Assembly: GCA_002869065.1 (NCBI GenBank)
Contig: PKTR01000002.1
Location: 1,054,001 to 1,118,000 of the forward strand
Direction of reading: 5' to 3'
Length of the DNA: 64,000 nucleotides
Source: Hyphomicrobiales bacterium
GTDB lineage: Bacteria > Pseudomonadota > Alphaproteobacteria > Rhizobiales > Rhodobiaceae
Positions 52,249-61,229 of this stretch are shown here, in pieces. The notes under the pieces are model-generated. The model saw only the letters and a program-made list of their open reading frames with translations, did not search any database and had not been told where the DNA came from. Position 1 is the first letter of the stretch; every line of letters starts with the position of its first letter. The position numbers and the translations under genes are program-made.

Positions 52249-52453
52249 GAGCATTTTGCGTTCAGTTTGAATCGCCAAAATGCTCTGTCGGTTTGTTTGG
52301 CCGCATCTTTGTCGACGCCGATTGTTCCAATTGGCTGCACGATGCAGTTTGCCTAGCCGCATCTTAGTCGACGCCAATTGTTCCAATTGGCTGCACGATG
52401 CTCCGGAGCATTTTGCGTTCAGTTTGAATCGCCAAAATGCTCTGTCGGTTTGT
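52249..52453. repeat. Mosaic intergenic repeat, family 2 (A-B-B-A arrangement)
   Basis: Module A is 48 bp and occurs twice without a mismatch (52249-52296 and 52406-52453); it folds as a hairpin with GAGCATTTTG / CAAAATGCTC outer arms and TTCA / TGAA inner arms. Module B is 44 bp, at 52301-52344 and 52357-52400, 42 of 44 bases the same, and ends CCAATTGGCTGCACGATG. A diverged A-B copy lies at 39078-39172. No gene in 52237-52483. Confidence 0.85.
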
Positions 52454-52483
52454 GCCGCCGTGGTTATGCCACCCGCTCAAACG

Positions 52484-52516
52484 AAAACCGGCGCGCCCGT
52501 CAGGGATCGCGCCGGT
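52484..52516 (-). terminator. Rho-independent terminator of the 37-residue gene
   Basis: Inverted repeat ACCGGCGCG / CGCGCCGGT (52487-52495 and 52508-52516), loop 12 nt; on the minus strand it is followed by TTTTCGTTT. It lies 37 bp after the stop of the small gene at 52554-52667. Confidence 0.72.
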
Positions 52517-52553
52517 CGAATTGGTGGCGGCCGCTGCCGGCCGTGATCCCGAC

Positions 52554-52667
52554 TCAGTTGGTCGGGAAGGTCATCAGCGTGGCGACAACGCGGCTGTCGC
52601 TGTAGTTGACGTCCGGGCGCCAGGCAAACTTCTTCGCGGAGCGCTTGCGGTTGAACCAGGTAAACAT
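52554..52667 (-). CDS. 37-residue small protein, unknown
   Basis: Reads MFTWFNRKRSAKKFAWRPDV and on to a C-terminus MTFPTN. A strong GTGAGGAA ribosome site lies 4 nt before the ATG and a terminator follows, so the transcription unit is complete. The product is basic and aromatic in its first half (pI clearly high) with no membrane span. I recognise no family. A monocistronic unit of this kind between a repeat array and a Nudix gene is probably a real small gene. Confidence 0.62.
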   Translation of the reverse strand: MFTWFNRKRSAKKFAWRPDVNYSDSRVVATLMTFPTN

Positions 52668-52865
52668 CGTTCCTCACTTCGCCCGGCGGGCGGTGTTCGT
52701 GACAAGAAAAACTGTGTCGGAGTTGTTGTTGACGCCCATATAGGCGTATCCGTTACTGGCGGTAAGGGGGGTTTGCGCAAGTCAGACCCCCGGGCAACGC
52801 ATGGCCGCTTAATAGTGGGTAAATCGAACGGCCCGGGCGGCCATGTAATTAAGGATTGTGGCGAA

Positions 52866-53345
52866 ATGTCGGGGCTTTTGTATCGATTGAAGCCGCTGGT
52901 CAAACGCTCGATCCATGTGGCGGCGCTGGTGGCGCGGCCGATGACGCTCGGGGTCCGTGCGCTGGTGGTCGACGAGCGCGAGCGGGTGCTTCTGGTACGG
53001 CATACCTATGTGCCGGGCTGGTATCTGCCGGGCGGCGGCGTCGACCCGGGCGAGGCGATGCCGGCGGCGGTCGCGCGCGAACTTGCCGAAGAGGCGGCGA
53101 TCGTGGTCGAGGGCGTGCCGCGGCTGTTCTCGATCTACCACAACGCGCGTGCCTCGCGGCGCGATCATGTGGGGCTCTACATCTGCGAGACGTGGAGCCA
53201 GCCGACCCCGCCGGCCGTCCCCAACCGGGAAATCGCCGAACTCGGCTTCTTTGCATTGGGTGATCTGCCGGAAGAAACCACTGCGGCGACCCATCGCCGG
53301 CTGGCGGAAGTGTTCGACGGCGCGGTGCCCGATTCGGTCTGGTGA
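52866..53345 (+). CDS. Nudix hydrolase
   Basis: 159 residues from the ATG at 52866 with AAGGA upstream. Nudix box: LPGGGVDPGEAMPAAVAREL then AEEAAI, with Ala in place of the usual Gly after the EE pair. It hydrolyses a nucleoside diphosphate-linked substrate; which one is unknown. Preceded by 198 bp with no gene, divergent from the 37-residue gene. Confidence 0.88.
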   Translation: MSGLLYRLKPLVKRSIHVAALVARPMTLGVRALVVDERERVLLVRHTYVPGWYLPGGGVDPGEAMPAAVARELAEEAAIVVEGVPRLFSIYHNARASRRDHVGLYICETWSQPTPPAVPNREIAELGFFALGDLPEETTAATHRRLAEVFDGAVPDSVW

Positions 53346-53476
53346 AACGCGGGCAAATCCGGCCAGACTTGCGCGATTGCCTGCCTGCCCCCATCTTTTA
53401 CTGAGGTTTTCCGCAGCCCTGACGGGTGCGCGCCGTGTCGTCTCGGCGCCAAGATGCACCAAGGAGGACGCCGCAG

Positions 53477-53905
53477 ATGCGCACGAATCCCGGTTCAGCT
53501 TCGATCGATCCCGAAATCCTCGGCCCCGAATTCGAGGAGGAGGCGACCGCCTCTGCCCGCGATAGCGAGAAGGTTCGCACGCGCTTCTGGCCGACGCTGA
53601 AGAAGGCGGCGCGGCAGATTCCGTTCATGGACGAGCTGGTCGCGGCCTATTTCTGCGCCATGGATCCGGCGACGCCGCGCCGGGTTCGGCTGACGCTGAT
53701 GGGCGCGCTCGCCTATTTCGTGCTGCCCGTTGATGCGATCCCCGACTTTCTGCTCGGCGTTGGCTATACAGACGATGCGGGCGTGCTGATGGCCGCGATT
53801 GCAGCGGTCAGTGCGCATATCCGTCCGGCGCATCGCAATGCGGCGCGCGAGGCGCTTGCCGACAAGGGGCTGGATGACGGTGGAATCGACGACGGCGGCA
53901 AGTGA
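53477..53905 (+). CDS. YkvA/DUF1232-family membrane protein
   Basis: 142 residues from the ATG at 53477 with AAGGAGG. The YkvA signature ALAYFVLPVDAIPDFLLGVG, then YTDDAGVLMAAI, is intact, with a hydrophobic hairpin at ~75-115. N- and C-termini are polar. Function unknown in the family. Confidence 0.88.
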   Translation: MRTNPGSASIDPEILGPEFEEEATASARDSEKVRTRFWPTLKKAARQIPFMDELVAAYFCAMDPATPRRVRLTLMGALAYFVLPVDAIPDFLLGVGYTDDAGVLMAAIAAVSAHIRPAHRNAAREALADKGLDDGGIDDGGK

Positions 53906-53919
53906 CGTCTTGACCGGGG

Positions 53920-54891
53920 TTACGGCTTCACCAGAACCTTGCCCTTGACCCGGCGGCCGGCGATTTCCTCCAGCGCCTTCCCCGTTTCCTCTAGCGAATA
54001 GACGGCATGGATATGCGGCTTCAGCTCGCCGCTTGCGACCCAGCCGAGCAGGCGGCGGATATTGGCCTGATGGTCCTCGGGCGCGCGCACGATCGATTCG
54101 CCCCAGAACACGCCGCGGATGTCGCCGCCCTTCAAGAGCACCAGATTGAGCGGTATGCGCGGGATATCGCCGGCGGCGAAGCCGACGACGAGGAAACGGC
54201 CGCCATAGGCCATGGCGCGCAGCGCGGCTTCCGAATAATCGCCGCCGACCGGATCGTAGATGACGTCGACGCCTTCGCCGGTGAGGTCGCGCAGCGCCTG
54301 TTTCAGGTCCTCACTGGCGTAGTTGATGGTGTCGTCGGCGCCGAACTTGCGGCAGAAGGCGAGCTTGTCGTCGGATGAGGCGCAGGCAATTACGCGGGCG
54401 CCGAGCAGCTTGCCGATCTCGATCGCGGCCTGACCAACGCCGCCGGAGGCGCCGAGCACGGCAAGGGTTTCATCGGGCTGAAGCTCGGCACGGTCTTCCA
54501 GCGCGTGCAGCGTGGTTCCGTAGGTGACGATGATGCCGGCGGCCTCCTCGAAGGAGACGTTGTCGGGCAGCACGACGAGGTCTTCCTCGTTGGCGACGAC
54601 CTTTTCGCGGCAGCAATTCCAGCGCAGATAGCCGACGACCCGGTCTCCGGGTTTCAGCTCTTCGACGCCTTCTGCCACGCTTTCGACGACGCCGGCCATT
54701 TCCGCGCCCGGCGAGAACGGCCGTTCCGGACGGAACTGGTAGCGGTCGACGATCAACAGGGTGTCGAAGAAGTTCAGCGCGGCAGCTTCGACGCGCACGA
54801 TAACCTGACCGGGTTCGGCTACGGGATCGGCGATGTCCTCGACGACGAGCGAAGACGGCGGTCCGCTTTCGCGGCACAGAACGGCTTTCAT
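53920..54891 (-). CDS. NADPH:quinone oxidoreductase-type dehydrogenase (MDR superfamily)
   Basis: 323 residues. Catalytic GroES-like domain (~1-120) with the quinone oxidoreductase pattern (AAALNFFDTL, PGAEMAGVVE) and a Rossmann domain with GASGGVGQAAIEI. The structural zinc Cys cluster of alcohol dehydrogenases is absent. It likely reduces quinones or enones with NADPH. Confidence 0.88.
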   Translation of the reverse strand: MKAVLCRESGPPSSLVVEDIADPVAEPGQVIVRVEAAALNFFDTLLIVDRYQFRPERPFSPGAEMAGVVESVAEGVEELKPGDRVVGYLRWNCCREKVVANEEDLVVLPDNVSFEEAAGIIVTYGTTLHALEDRAELQPDETLAVLGASGGVGQAAIEIGKLLGARVIACASSDDKLAFCRKFGADDTINYASEDLKQALRDLTGEGVDVIYDPVGGDYSEAALRAMAYGGRFLVVGFAAGDIPRIPLNLVLLKGGDIRGVFWGESIVRAPEDHQANIRRLLGWVASGELKPHIHAVYSLEETGKALEEIAGRRVKGKVLVKP

Positions 54892-55088
54892 CGGATAGGC
54901 CCCAATTCCTAAATGAATACCCCGGAGATTTCCCTAGCATGGCGATTGGCGGGCCAAAAGCCAAAGGGCCGAAAAGCCGCAGGTTTTGGCGGCGAATTGG
55001 ACAAAAAGGCTCGTGGCCGCTATGCAAGCCGCCGAATTGCGTGAGGTGGCCGGCATCGATCCCTCGCGAATCACTGATGAGGAACTGC

Positions 55089-55640
55089 ATGCGCGGCTAT
55101 TTCGCCATCGGCGTCGAGGGCCTGTCGAAACCGATGAATCTCGGCAATCTGATCCGCACGGCGCACGCCTTCGGGGCGTCCTTCGTGTTCACGGTCGATG
55201 CCTACAGGAAGCTCGGTCGGCCCGGATCGGATACGGCGCGCAGTCCCTCGCACGTCCCCTACTACCCGTGGGCGTCGATCGACGACATGGTTCTGCCGAA
55301 GGGCTGCCAGCTCGTCGGCATCGAGTTACTCGACGACGCGGTCGAACTGCCGAGCTTCGCCCATCCTCTGCAGGCGGCCTATGTGCTGGGCTCGGAACGC
55401 GGCTCGCTGTCGCCGGAAATGCTGTCGCGCTGCGACCATGTGGTGAAGATCCCGACCGCGTTCTGCGTCAACGTCGCGACGGCCGGTGCCATCGTCATGT
55501 ATGACCGCATCCGCGTGAAGGGGAAATTCGGCGAACGGCCGCTCGCCACCGGCGGTGTCGCCGAGGCGCCGGCGGAGCATGTTCACGGCGGACCGCGCTT
55601 CCGCACCGATGCGCCGTTGCCCAAGACCATCGAACGCTGA
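55089..55640 (+). CDS. SpoU/TrmH-family RNA methyltransferase
   Basis: 183 residues; the ATG at 55089 has GAGGAA in front, better than the ATG at 55077. SpoU motifs: NLGNLIRTAHAFGA (motif 1), YVLGSERGSLSPEML (motif 2) and FCVNVATAGAIVMYDR (motif 3, normally LNVSVA-A). 2'-O-methylation of tRNA or rRNA using a trefoil knot; target unknown. Confidence 0.87.
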   Translation: MRGYFAIGVEGLSKPMNLGNLIRTAHAFGASFVFTVDAYRKLGRPGSDTARSPSHVPYYPWASIDDMVLPKGCQLVGIELLDDAVELPSFAHPLQAAYVLGSERGSLSPEMLSRCDHVVKIPTAFCVNVATAGAIVMYDRIRVKGKFGERPLATGGVAEAPAEHVHGGPRFRTDAPLPKTIER

Positions 55641-55883
55641 TCACCGCCTTGTCCGGGCGGTGGAGGTCGGGCGGCGCGGCGCCAACTGCAGGAATGTCAA
55701 ACTCTCGCCCCATTCCTAATGCCAGCCTCCGCTCGAGCATGGTTACGGGTCTCGAACGGAAAAACCTCGAAATTCCGGGCCTTTTTCAACGGTTTGGTAA
55801 CCCTTTTTTGGGGTAAACTAGGCGAAATACACAGGACATATTGTCCGCATCCCACGTCACCCAAGCGAAGTGGTAATTCAATC

Positions 55884-56390
55884 ATGCACGCACGCACGCT
55901 AGCCACGGCCGTCCTCGTCCTTGCCTGGACCGCAAGCGGCGCGTTGGCGCAGTCGCCGACCCTGATTTCGCAGCAGAAAGACTGGGCGGCCTATTCCTAC
56001 GCCGGCAGCAAGGGCAAGGTCTGCTATGCCCTGTCGAAGCCGAAGAAGCTGGAACCGGGCGACCGTAACCACGGCGACGTTTTCTTCTTCATCAGCAATC
56101 GCCCGGGCGAGGGCGTCAACAACGAGCCGAGCCTGATCGTCGGCTATCCGTTCCGCGACGGCTCGAAGGTTGACGTCAATATCGACGGGAAAGCCTATTC
56201 CATGTTCACCAAGGGCGATGGCGCCTGGGTGGAAAACGCGGCGCAGGAAGCAAGCCTCGTGGCGGCCATGAAGGCCGGTTCCTCGATGACCGTCTCCGGC
56301 GTTTCGAGCCGCGGCACCAACACCAGCTACACCTTCTCGCTGTCGGGCATCACCGCGTCGGTGAACATCGTCGACAAGGAATGCAAATAG
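55884..56390 (+). CDS. Invasion-associated locus B (IalB) family protein
   Basis: 168 residues from the ATG at 55884. Signal peptide ~1-22 (TASGALA), then the IalB fold with the Cys pair (KVCYALSKPKK near 45, KECK at the end), likely a disulfide. Periplasmic protein widespread in Hyphomicrobiales, first linked to erythrocyte invasion in Bartonella; its general role is unknown. It is upstream of rlmN, a common arrangement in this order. Confidence 0.88.
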   Translation: MHARTLATAVLVLAWTASGALAQSPTLISQQKDWAAYSYAGSKGKVCYALSKPKKLEPGDRNHGDVFFFISNRPGEGVNNEPSLIVGYPFRDGSKVDVNIDGKAYSMFTKGDGAWVENAAQEASLVAAMKAGSSMTVSGVSSRGTNTSYTFSLSGITASVNIVDKECK

Positions 56391-56575
56391 CGTTTCGGGC
56401 GTTTTTCGCGCGCTGAGCCGGCGGGGCTCGCAACAGCCTCCGCGTCGCGCTATATAGGCCCAACGTCATTGAGACGAGCGCATGGCGGTCCGCCGGCGCT
56501 CGTTTCGTATTTTCGGCAGGGCGCGCCGCCGTTTTGCGGGCGACGCCGGGGCCGGCAGAACAAGCGCAGCGAAAC

Positions 56576-57838
56576 ATGGTCGAGAGCACGTCCCTTTCTT
56601 CCCCGGCGGATGACGCCGGCACGCCCGACACTCCGGCCCCCGAAGTGGCGGCCGACGACACCGCCGTTGTCGTTCCCGGTCGCGGCGATTCCCTCGTCGG
56701 TCTCGACCGCGACGGGCTTGGCGAGGCGCTCCGCGCGATCGGCGTGCCCGACCGGCAGATCCGCATGCGCACGGCGCAGCTCTGGCACTGGCTCTATGTG
56801 CGCGGCGTCGACGATTTCGATGCGATGACGAACGTCTCCAAGGAGCTGCGCGGCAAGCTGGCCGAGGCCTATTCTATCGCCCGGCCGGAAATCGCGGCGG
56901 AACAGGTTTCCTCCGACGGCACGCGCAAATGGCTGTTGCGGCTGCCCTCGCTCGGCGCCGGGCGGCCGGTCGAGGTCGAGACGGTCTATATTCCCGAAGA
57001 GGGTCGCGGCACGCTGTGCGTTTCCAGCCAGGTCGGCTGCACGCTGACCTGCGCCTTCTGCCATACCGGCACGCAGAAGATGGTCCGCAATCTGACGGCG
57101 GGCGAGATCATCGCCCAGATCATGGTGGCGCGCGACCGGCTCGGCGACTTTCCCGAGCGAGAGACGCCGATGGGCGCTGTGGTGCCGAATGAAGGCCGCC
57201 TCGTCACCAATGTGGTGATGATGGGCATGGGCGAGCCGCTGTATAATTTCACCAACGTCAAGAAGGCGCTGCAGATCGCCGCCGATGGTGAGGGGCTTGG
57301 CCTGTCGCGGCGGCGGATCACGCTGTCGACCTCGGGCGTGGTGCCGATGATGGCGCGGGCCGGCGAGGAAATCGGCGTCATGCTGGCGGTGTCGCTGCAC
57401 GCGGTGCGCGACGAGTTGCGCGACGTGCTGGTGCCGATCAACAAGAAGTATCCGATCAAGGAGCTGCTCGACGCCTGCCGCGCCTATCCGGGCCTGTCGA
57501 ACGCTCGGCGAATCACGTTTGAATATGTGATGCTGAAGGGGATCAACGACTCGCCCGCCGATGCGCTCGAACTGGTGCGGCTGCTGAAGGGTATCCCGGC
57601 CAAGATCAACCTCATCCCGTTCAATCCCTGGCCGGGCTCGGCCTATGAGTGTTCGGACTGGGAGACGATCGAGACCTTCGCCGATATCGTCAACCGGGCC
57701 GGCTACGCCTCGCCGATCCGGACCCCGCGCGGGCGCGATATCCTGGCGGCCTGCGGCCAGCTCAAATCGGCGTCGGAACGGCTCAAGATCAGCGAGCGTA
57801 TTGCGCTCGAAGCGATGGTCGCCGGCACCGGCGACTGA
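56576..57838 (+). CDS. rlmN: Dual-specificity 23S rRNA/tRNA adenine C2 methyltransferase RlmN
   Basis: 420 residues from the ATG at 56576. A ~35-residue acidic extension precedes the usual HhH-like domain ([18 protein letters not shown]). The radical SAM cluster is C155, C159, C162 (CTLTCAFC). The Cys of the C-terminal [10 protein letters not shown] is the methyl-bearing residue. It methylates A2503 of 23S rRNA and A37 of some tRNAs. Confidence 0.96.
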   Translation: MVESTSLSSPADDAGTPDTPAPEVAADDTAVVVPGRGDSLVGLDRDGLGEALRAIGVPDRQIRMRTAQLWHWLYVRGVDDFDAMTNVSKELRGKLAEAYSIARPEIAAEQVSSDGTRKWLLRLPSLGAGRPVEVETVYIPEEGRGTLCVSSQVGCTLTCAFCHTGTQKMVRNLTAGEIIAQIMVARDRLGDFPERETPMGAVVPNEGRLVTNVVMMGMGEPLYNFTNVKKALQIAADGEGLGLSRRRITLSTSGVVPMMARAGEEIGVMLAVSLHAVRDELRDVLVPINKKYPIKELLDACRAYPGLSNARRITFEYVMLKGINDSPADALELVRLLKGIPAKINLIPFNPWPGSAYECSDWETIETFADIVNRAGYASPIRTPRGRDILAACGQLKSASERLKISERIALEAMVAGTGD

Positions 57839-57896
57839 GATATTACGAAGAACCGCGGCGCGCGGTGTGTCCGCGCCGCCCGGGTGAGAAGGAACG

Positions 57897-58415
57897 ATGG
57901 AGCGGATCTTCGCCCTTATCGGCCGGTTTTTCTGGGTCGCCATCGGCTTCATCGTCGCCAGCTACGCGGCCGGCGGCTTTCTTGCCATCACATCCGGCAT
58001 CTGGCGCAATTTCATCGGTATCGATCCGTCGGTCTCGGGCTTCGAGGGTGCGCCGATCACCCAGTTCGAGATATTCCTCGTCATCGGCGTCACGGGCAGT
58101 CTGCTCGGGCGGGCGTTCTTCCTGCCGGCCATGGTGGCGATTGCGGTTTCCGAAGTGTTCCGGCTGCGCAGCGCGCTTGCCAGTCTGCTTGGTGGTGTGG
58201 CGGTTGCCTTCGTTGCCGGCTATCTCGGCGATGCCTTGCCCGAGCACGGCAATTTCCGACGCGGCTGGGAAATCCTGCTGGCGACGGGGGTCGTTGCCGG
58301 CGGGGTCTACTGGCTGATCGCGGGCCATCGTGCGGGCCGTTGGCAAGACGCCGGAAGGCGGAAAGAATTGCCGGCTAAAGAAGATTCTAAAGCGCCGGAT
58401 GCGGCAAGCGAATAA
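57897..58415 (+). CDS. Four-span membrane protein, unknown function
   Basis: 172 residues from the ATG at 57897 with GAGAAGGAA in front. Four hydrophobic segments (about 5-32, 58-78, 93-115, 130-148) and a basic, polar C-terminal tail. Follows rlmN by 58 bp in the same direction. No family recognised by name. Confidence 0.8.
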   Translation: MERIFALIGRFFWVAIGFIVASYAAGGFLAITSGIWRNFIGIDPSVSGFEGAPITQFEIFLVIGVTGSLLGRAFFLPAMVAIAVSEVFRLRSALASLLGGVAVAFVAGYLGDALPEHGNFRRGWEILLATGVVAGGVYWLIAGHRAGRWQDAGRRKELPAKEDSKAPDAASE

Positions 58416-58445
58416 TACATTTTTTATTGATTTTATTATACTATT
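58411..58445. other. AT-rich spacer between convergent genes
   Basis: About 35 bp of nearly pure A/T (AATAATACATTTTTTATTGA and onward) in GC-rich surroundings, between the membrane-protein gene and the end of cca. Probably a bidirectional termination zone; no stable GC hairpin is seen. Confidence 0.4.
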
Positions 58446-59712
58446 TTGCCGGCGTTCCTTTTTGCGTTAATGCCAGAGAAAAATCCAGCACCGCTTTGTG
58501 GTCCGGCCTGAACGCTGACTCGATCCACCAGTCCTCCGCCTCTTTCATAAGCCGGCTAATCTCTGGGCCGGGTGCAACGCCGGCGGCGATCAGATCGCGT
58601 CCGGCAAGCGGCAAGGCGGGGGCTGTCCAACGGTCGGGAAGCGAAAGCGCCGCACGCCACAACGCGTCATTGTCGCTGTCGGTCTCGCGGCTCCAGCCGA
58701 TCAGGATCGCGCCACGATAGGTGCCCGGGTCGGTGCGGTACAACAGGACGCGGGCGGCGTGGTCGTCGGGTGCCGCGTCGCAAGGATGGACGGCGGCGGC
58801 GATGGCGGTCATGCGGTCGCGATCCTTGTTGGCAAGGCGCAGATGGGTGCTGATGGTTTTCGCGTCGTCGGCGCTCTCGACCCCGAGCGCGACGAAGGCG
58901 AGCGCGGGATCGATTGTCGTGCCGGCCTGCCTTGCGCAGGCCCGCAGGGCGACCAGACCCTCGGCTGAGACCGGTTTGCCGAACGCCAGTTCGGCGATGC
59001 CGCCCTCGACCATGATGCGGATCGTCTCGGCCGAGCCCGGCGCGACGACGAGGCGGCGCAGCTCATGGCCGATGCGTTCTGCGGACAGATGGGCGAGCCC
59101 GGCTTTTTCCTCGATGACCGCTGTCAGCCCGGCCTGATCGATCGAGCCGGTGCCATAGGTCGCGTGGAAACGGAAGAAGCGCAGAATGCGCAGGAAATCC
59201 TCGCGAATGCGCTGGTGCGGGTCGCCGATGAAGCGCACGCGGCGGGCGAGACAGTCGGCATAGCCGTCGACGGGATCGTAGAGTTTGCCGTGGCGGTCGA
59301 CATAGAGCGCGTTCATGGTGAAGTCGCGGCGCCGGGCATCCGCCGTCCAGTCGCGGCCGAAGCGCACGGTCGCCTTGCGGCCGAAAGTGGCGACGTCCTC
59401 GCGCAGCGTCGTCACCTCGACCGGATGGTGCTCGGAGACCACCGTGATGGTGCCGTGGTCGATACCGGTCGGGACGGCCTTGAGGCCGGCGGCCTCGGCG
59501 CGCGCCATGACCACTTCGGGCAGCGCCGTGGTGGCGATGTCGATATCGGTGACGGGAACCTGCATGAGCGTGTTGCGGACCGCACCGCCGACGGCGCGGG
59601 CGTCGTCATCCTCGACGACCAGCGCTTCGAAGACGCGCTGCAGCGCCGGATCGTCGAGCCAATCCGGTGCGATGCGCGATCTGGGGTCCCCGTCGTCCAT
59701 CACTGTTGTCAC
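58441..59712 (-). CDS. cca: CCA tRNA nucleotidyltransferase
   Basis: 423 residues from the GTG at 59712 (GGAAAG site); an ATG at 59700 is possible. Motifs: ARAVGGAVRNTL, DIDIATTA with the metal Asp pair, RRDFTMNALYVD, and RIREDFLRILRFFRF. It adds or repairs the tRNA CCA end. Third gene of the DUF1285 - nudL - cca run; separated from nudL by 31 bp. Confidence 0.95.
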   Translation of the reverse strand: MTTVMDDGDPRSRIAPDWLDDPALQRVFEALVVEDDDARAVGGAVRNTLMQVPVTDIDIATTALPEVVMARAEAAGLKAVPTGIDHGTITVVSEHHPVEVTTLREDVATFGRKATVRFGRDWTADARRRDFTMNALYVDRHGKLYDPVDGYADCLARRVRFIGDPHQRIREDFLRILRFFRFHATYGTGSIDQAGLTAVIEEKAGLAHLSAERIGHELRRLVVAPGSAETIRIMVEGGIAELAFGKPVSAEGLVALRACARQAGTTIDPALAFVALGVESADDAKTISTHLRLANKDRDRMTAIAAAVHPCDAAPDDHAARVLLYRTDPGTYRGAILIGWSRETDSDNDALWRAALSLPDRWTAPALPLAGRDLIAAGVAPGPEISRLMKEAEDWWIESAFRPDHKAVLDFSLALTQKGTPAK

Positions 59713-59743
59713 TGTTGCTTTCCGCCGAAGGGGCCGACCCGCC

Positions 59744-60364
59744 TCACAGATAGAGGCGCTCGTAGACCTGCCGCAGGATACCCGCGGTCACGCCCCAGAT
59801 ATAGCGATCCCCATAGGGCATTTCATAGAACATGCGCTCGGACCCCTTGAAAAAGCGTGTCGCCCGGCGGTGGTTGTCTGGCGACATCAGGAAGTGGAGC
59901 GGCACTTCGAAGACGTCGGCGACCTCGCCCTCATTGACGGTGAGCGAAAAGCCGGGTCGCACGATGGCGAGCACCGGGCTGATGCGGTAGCCGGAGTTGC
60001 TGAGATAGGTGTCGAGGGTGCCGATCGTGTCGATGAAATCGGCGGTCAGGCCGATTTCCTCGTCGGCCTCGCGCAGGGCGGCGGCTTCGGCGGATACATC
60101 GTCGGGGTCGATCTTGCCGCCGGGAAAGGCGACCTGGCCGGCATGCGAGGGAAGGTGGTCGGTGCGCTGGGTCAGCAGCACGGTGGCGCTGTCGCCGTGC
60201 GCAATGACGGGCACCAGCACCGCGGCGTCGATGAGTGCGCGGGCGCGGACCGCCGATGTCAGGTCCGGGTTGAGGATGTGGTCGCCGGCATCCGCGTCGC
60301 CGCGATGGGCGGCGAGCCAGCGTTGGGCACGGCTGCGAAAGGCGTCGGCGGAAAAATCGCTCAT
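59744..60364 (-). CDS. CoA pyrophosphatase-type Nudix hydrolase (NudL-like)
   Basis: 206 residues from the ATG at 60364, overlapping the DUF1285 stop (ATGA). It has the CoAse extension LTQRTDHLPSHAGQVAFPGG just before the Nudix box (GGKIDPDD...READEEIGL). It cleaves CoA to phosphopantetheine and 3',5'-ADP. Coupled with DUF1285 and cca. Confidence 0.92.
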   Translation of the reverse strand: MSDFSADAFRSRAQRWLAAHRGDADAGDHILNPDLTSAVRARALIDAAVLVPVIAHGDSATVLLTQRTDHLPSHAGQVAFPGGKIDPDDVSAEAAALREADEEIGLTADFIDTIGTLDTYLSNSGYRISPVLAIVRPGFSLTVNEGEVADVFEVPLHFLMSPDNHRRATRFFKGSERMFYEMPYGDRYIWGVTAGILRQVYERLYL

Positions 60365-61017
60365 GTGGATAGCCGTTCCAGTTCGGCGGCCGGCAGGATC
60401 GGGAAGAACTCCCCGTTGCTCCATACGCCGAACCAGTTGGCGCCGTCGACATCGTGCTCGCTGCCATGCTCGACCAGTTCGTAGAGCAGCGGACGGGCAA
60501 AGAGGGCTTCGAGCCGTCCGCGCACCAGCACATAGGGTTTGACTCCGCCGGAGCCGTCCTCGACTGCGAAGCGCAGCGGATGGTCCGGTCCCGCCTCGAC
60601 CACGTCGCCGACATTGGTGCGCAACGTCAGCACCTGATCGTGTCCCGCCCCGCTTGCGTTCAGTTCGACGGCGAGAAACGGTGCGTCGTCGACGGTGATG
60701 GCGATCTTCTCGACCGGCGTCACCAGATAGGTGATGCCGTCTGCATCCTTGCGCAAGACCGAGCCGAACAGCTCGACCAGCGGTTTGCGGCCAATCGGCG
60801 TGCCGAGATAGAACCATGTGCCGTCAGCAGCGATGCGCATGTCGATGGCGCCGCAATCGGGCGGGTTCCAGCGCTCGACCGGCGGCTTGCCGCGCCCCAG
60901 CCCACCGGCACGACGCACCAGCGCCTCGAGCGGGTTCTCGTCCGCCGTGTTCGTCGCTGTCGGCTTGTCGGCCAATATATACTCTCCTGACGATATCGCG
61001 GTTGGTCCGCGCGCCAT
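60361..61017 (-). CDS. DUF1285-family protein
   Basis: Up to 218 residues from the ATG at 61017; a TTG at 60975 is preceded by AGGAGAG at good spacing and gives 204 residues, so it may be the true start. DUF1285 features include GAIDMRIAADGTWFYLGTPI and GIRRK-like Lys/Arg sites, and the C-terminal WFGVWSNGEFFPILPA. Cytoplasmic, function unknown, conserved beside nudL and cca. Confidence 0.85.
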   Translation of the reverse strand: MARGPTAISSGEYILADKPTATNTADENPLEALVRRAGGLGRGKPPVERWNPPDCGAIDMRIAADGTWFYLGTPIGRKPLVELFGSVLRKDADGITYLVTPVEKIAITVDDAPFLAVELNASGAGHDQVLTLRTNVGDVVEAGPDHPLRFAVEDGSGGVKPYVLVRGRLEALFARPLLYELVEHGSEHDVDGANWFGVWSNGEFFPILPAAELERLST

Positions 61018-61229
61018 CTTGTTGCCCCGGTTCGCCGCTGAAATCCAGCGCCCATAATCCCGCGCTTGGCGGGCGCGTTAAGGTGACCACGGGAATGTGA
61101 GCCCTATAGTGTTTTAGAGCGGGTGCACGCCGACCGCAAAATTGTCTAGTTTTGTTTCGACCGGCGGCTGAGGCCGCAGCATCGCGGCGGGCGAGCCATT
61201 ACTCCCGCCGCCAACGAAAGGCCGCCGAC

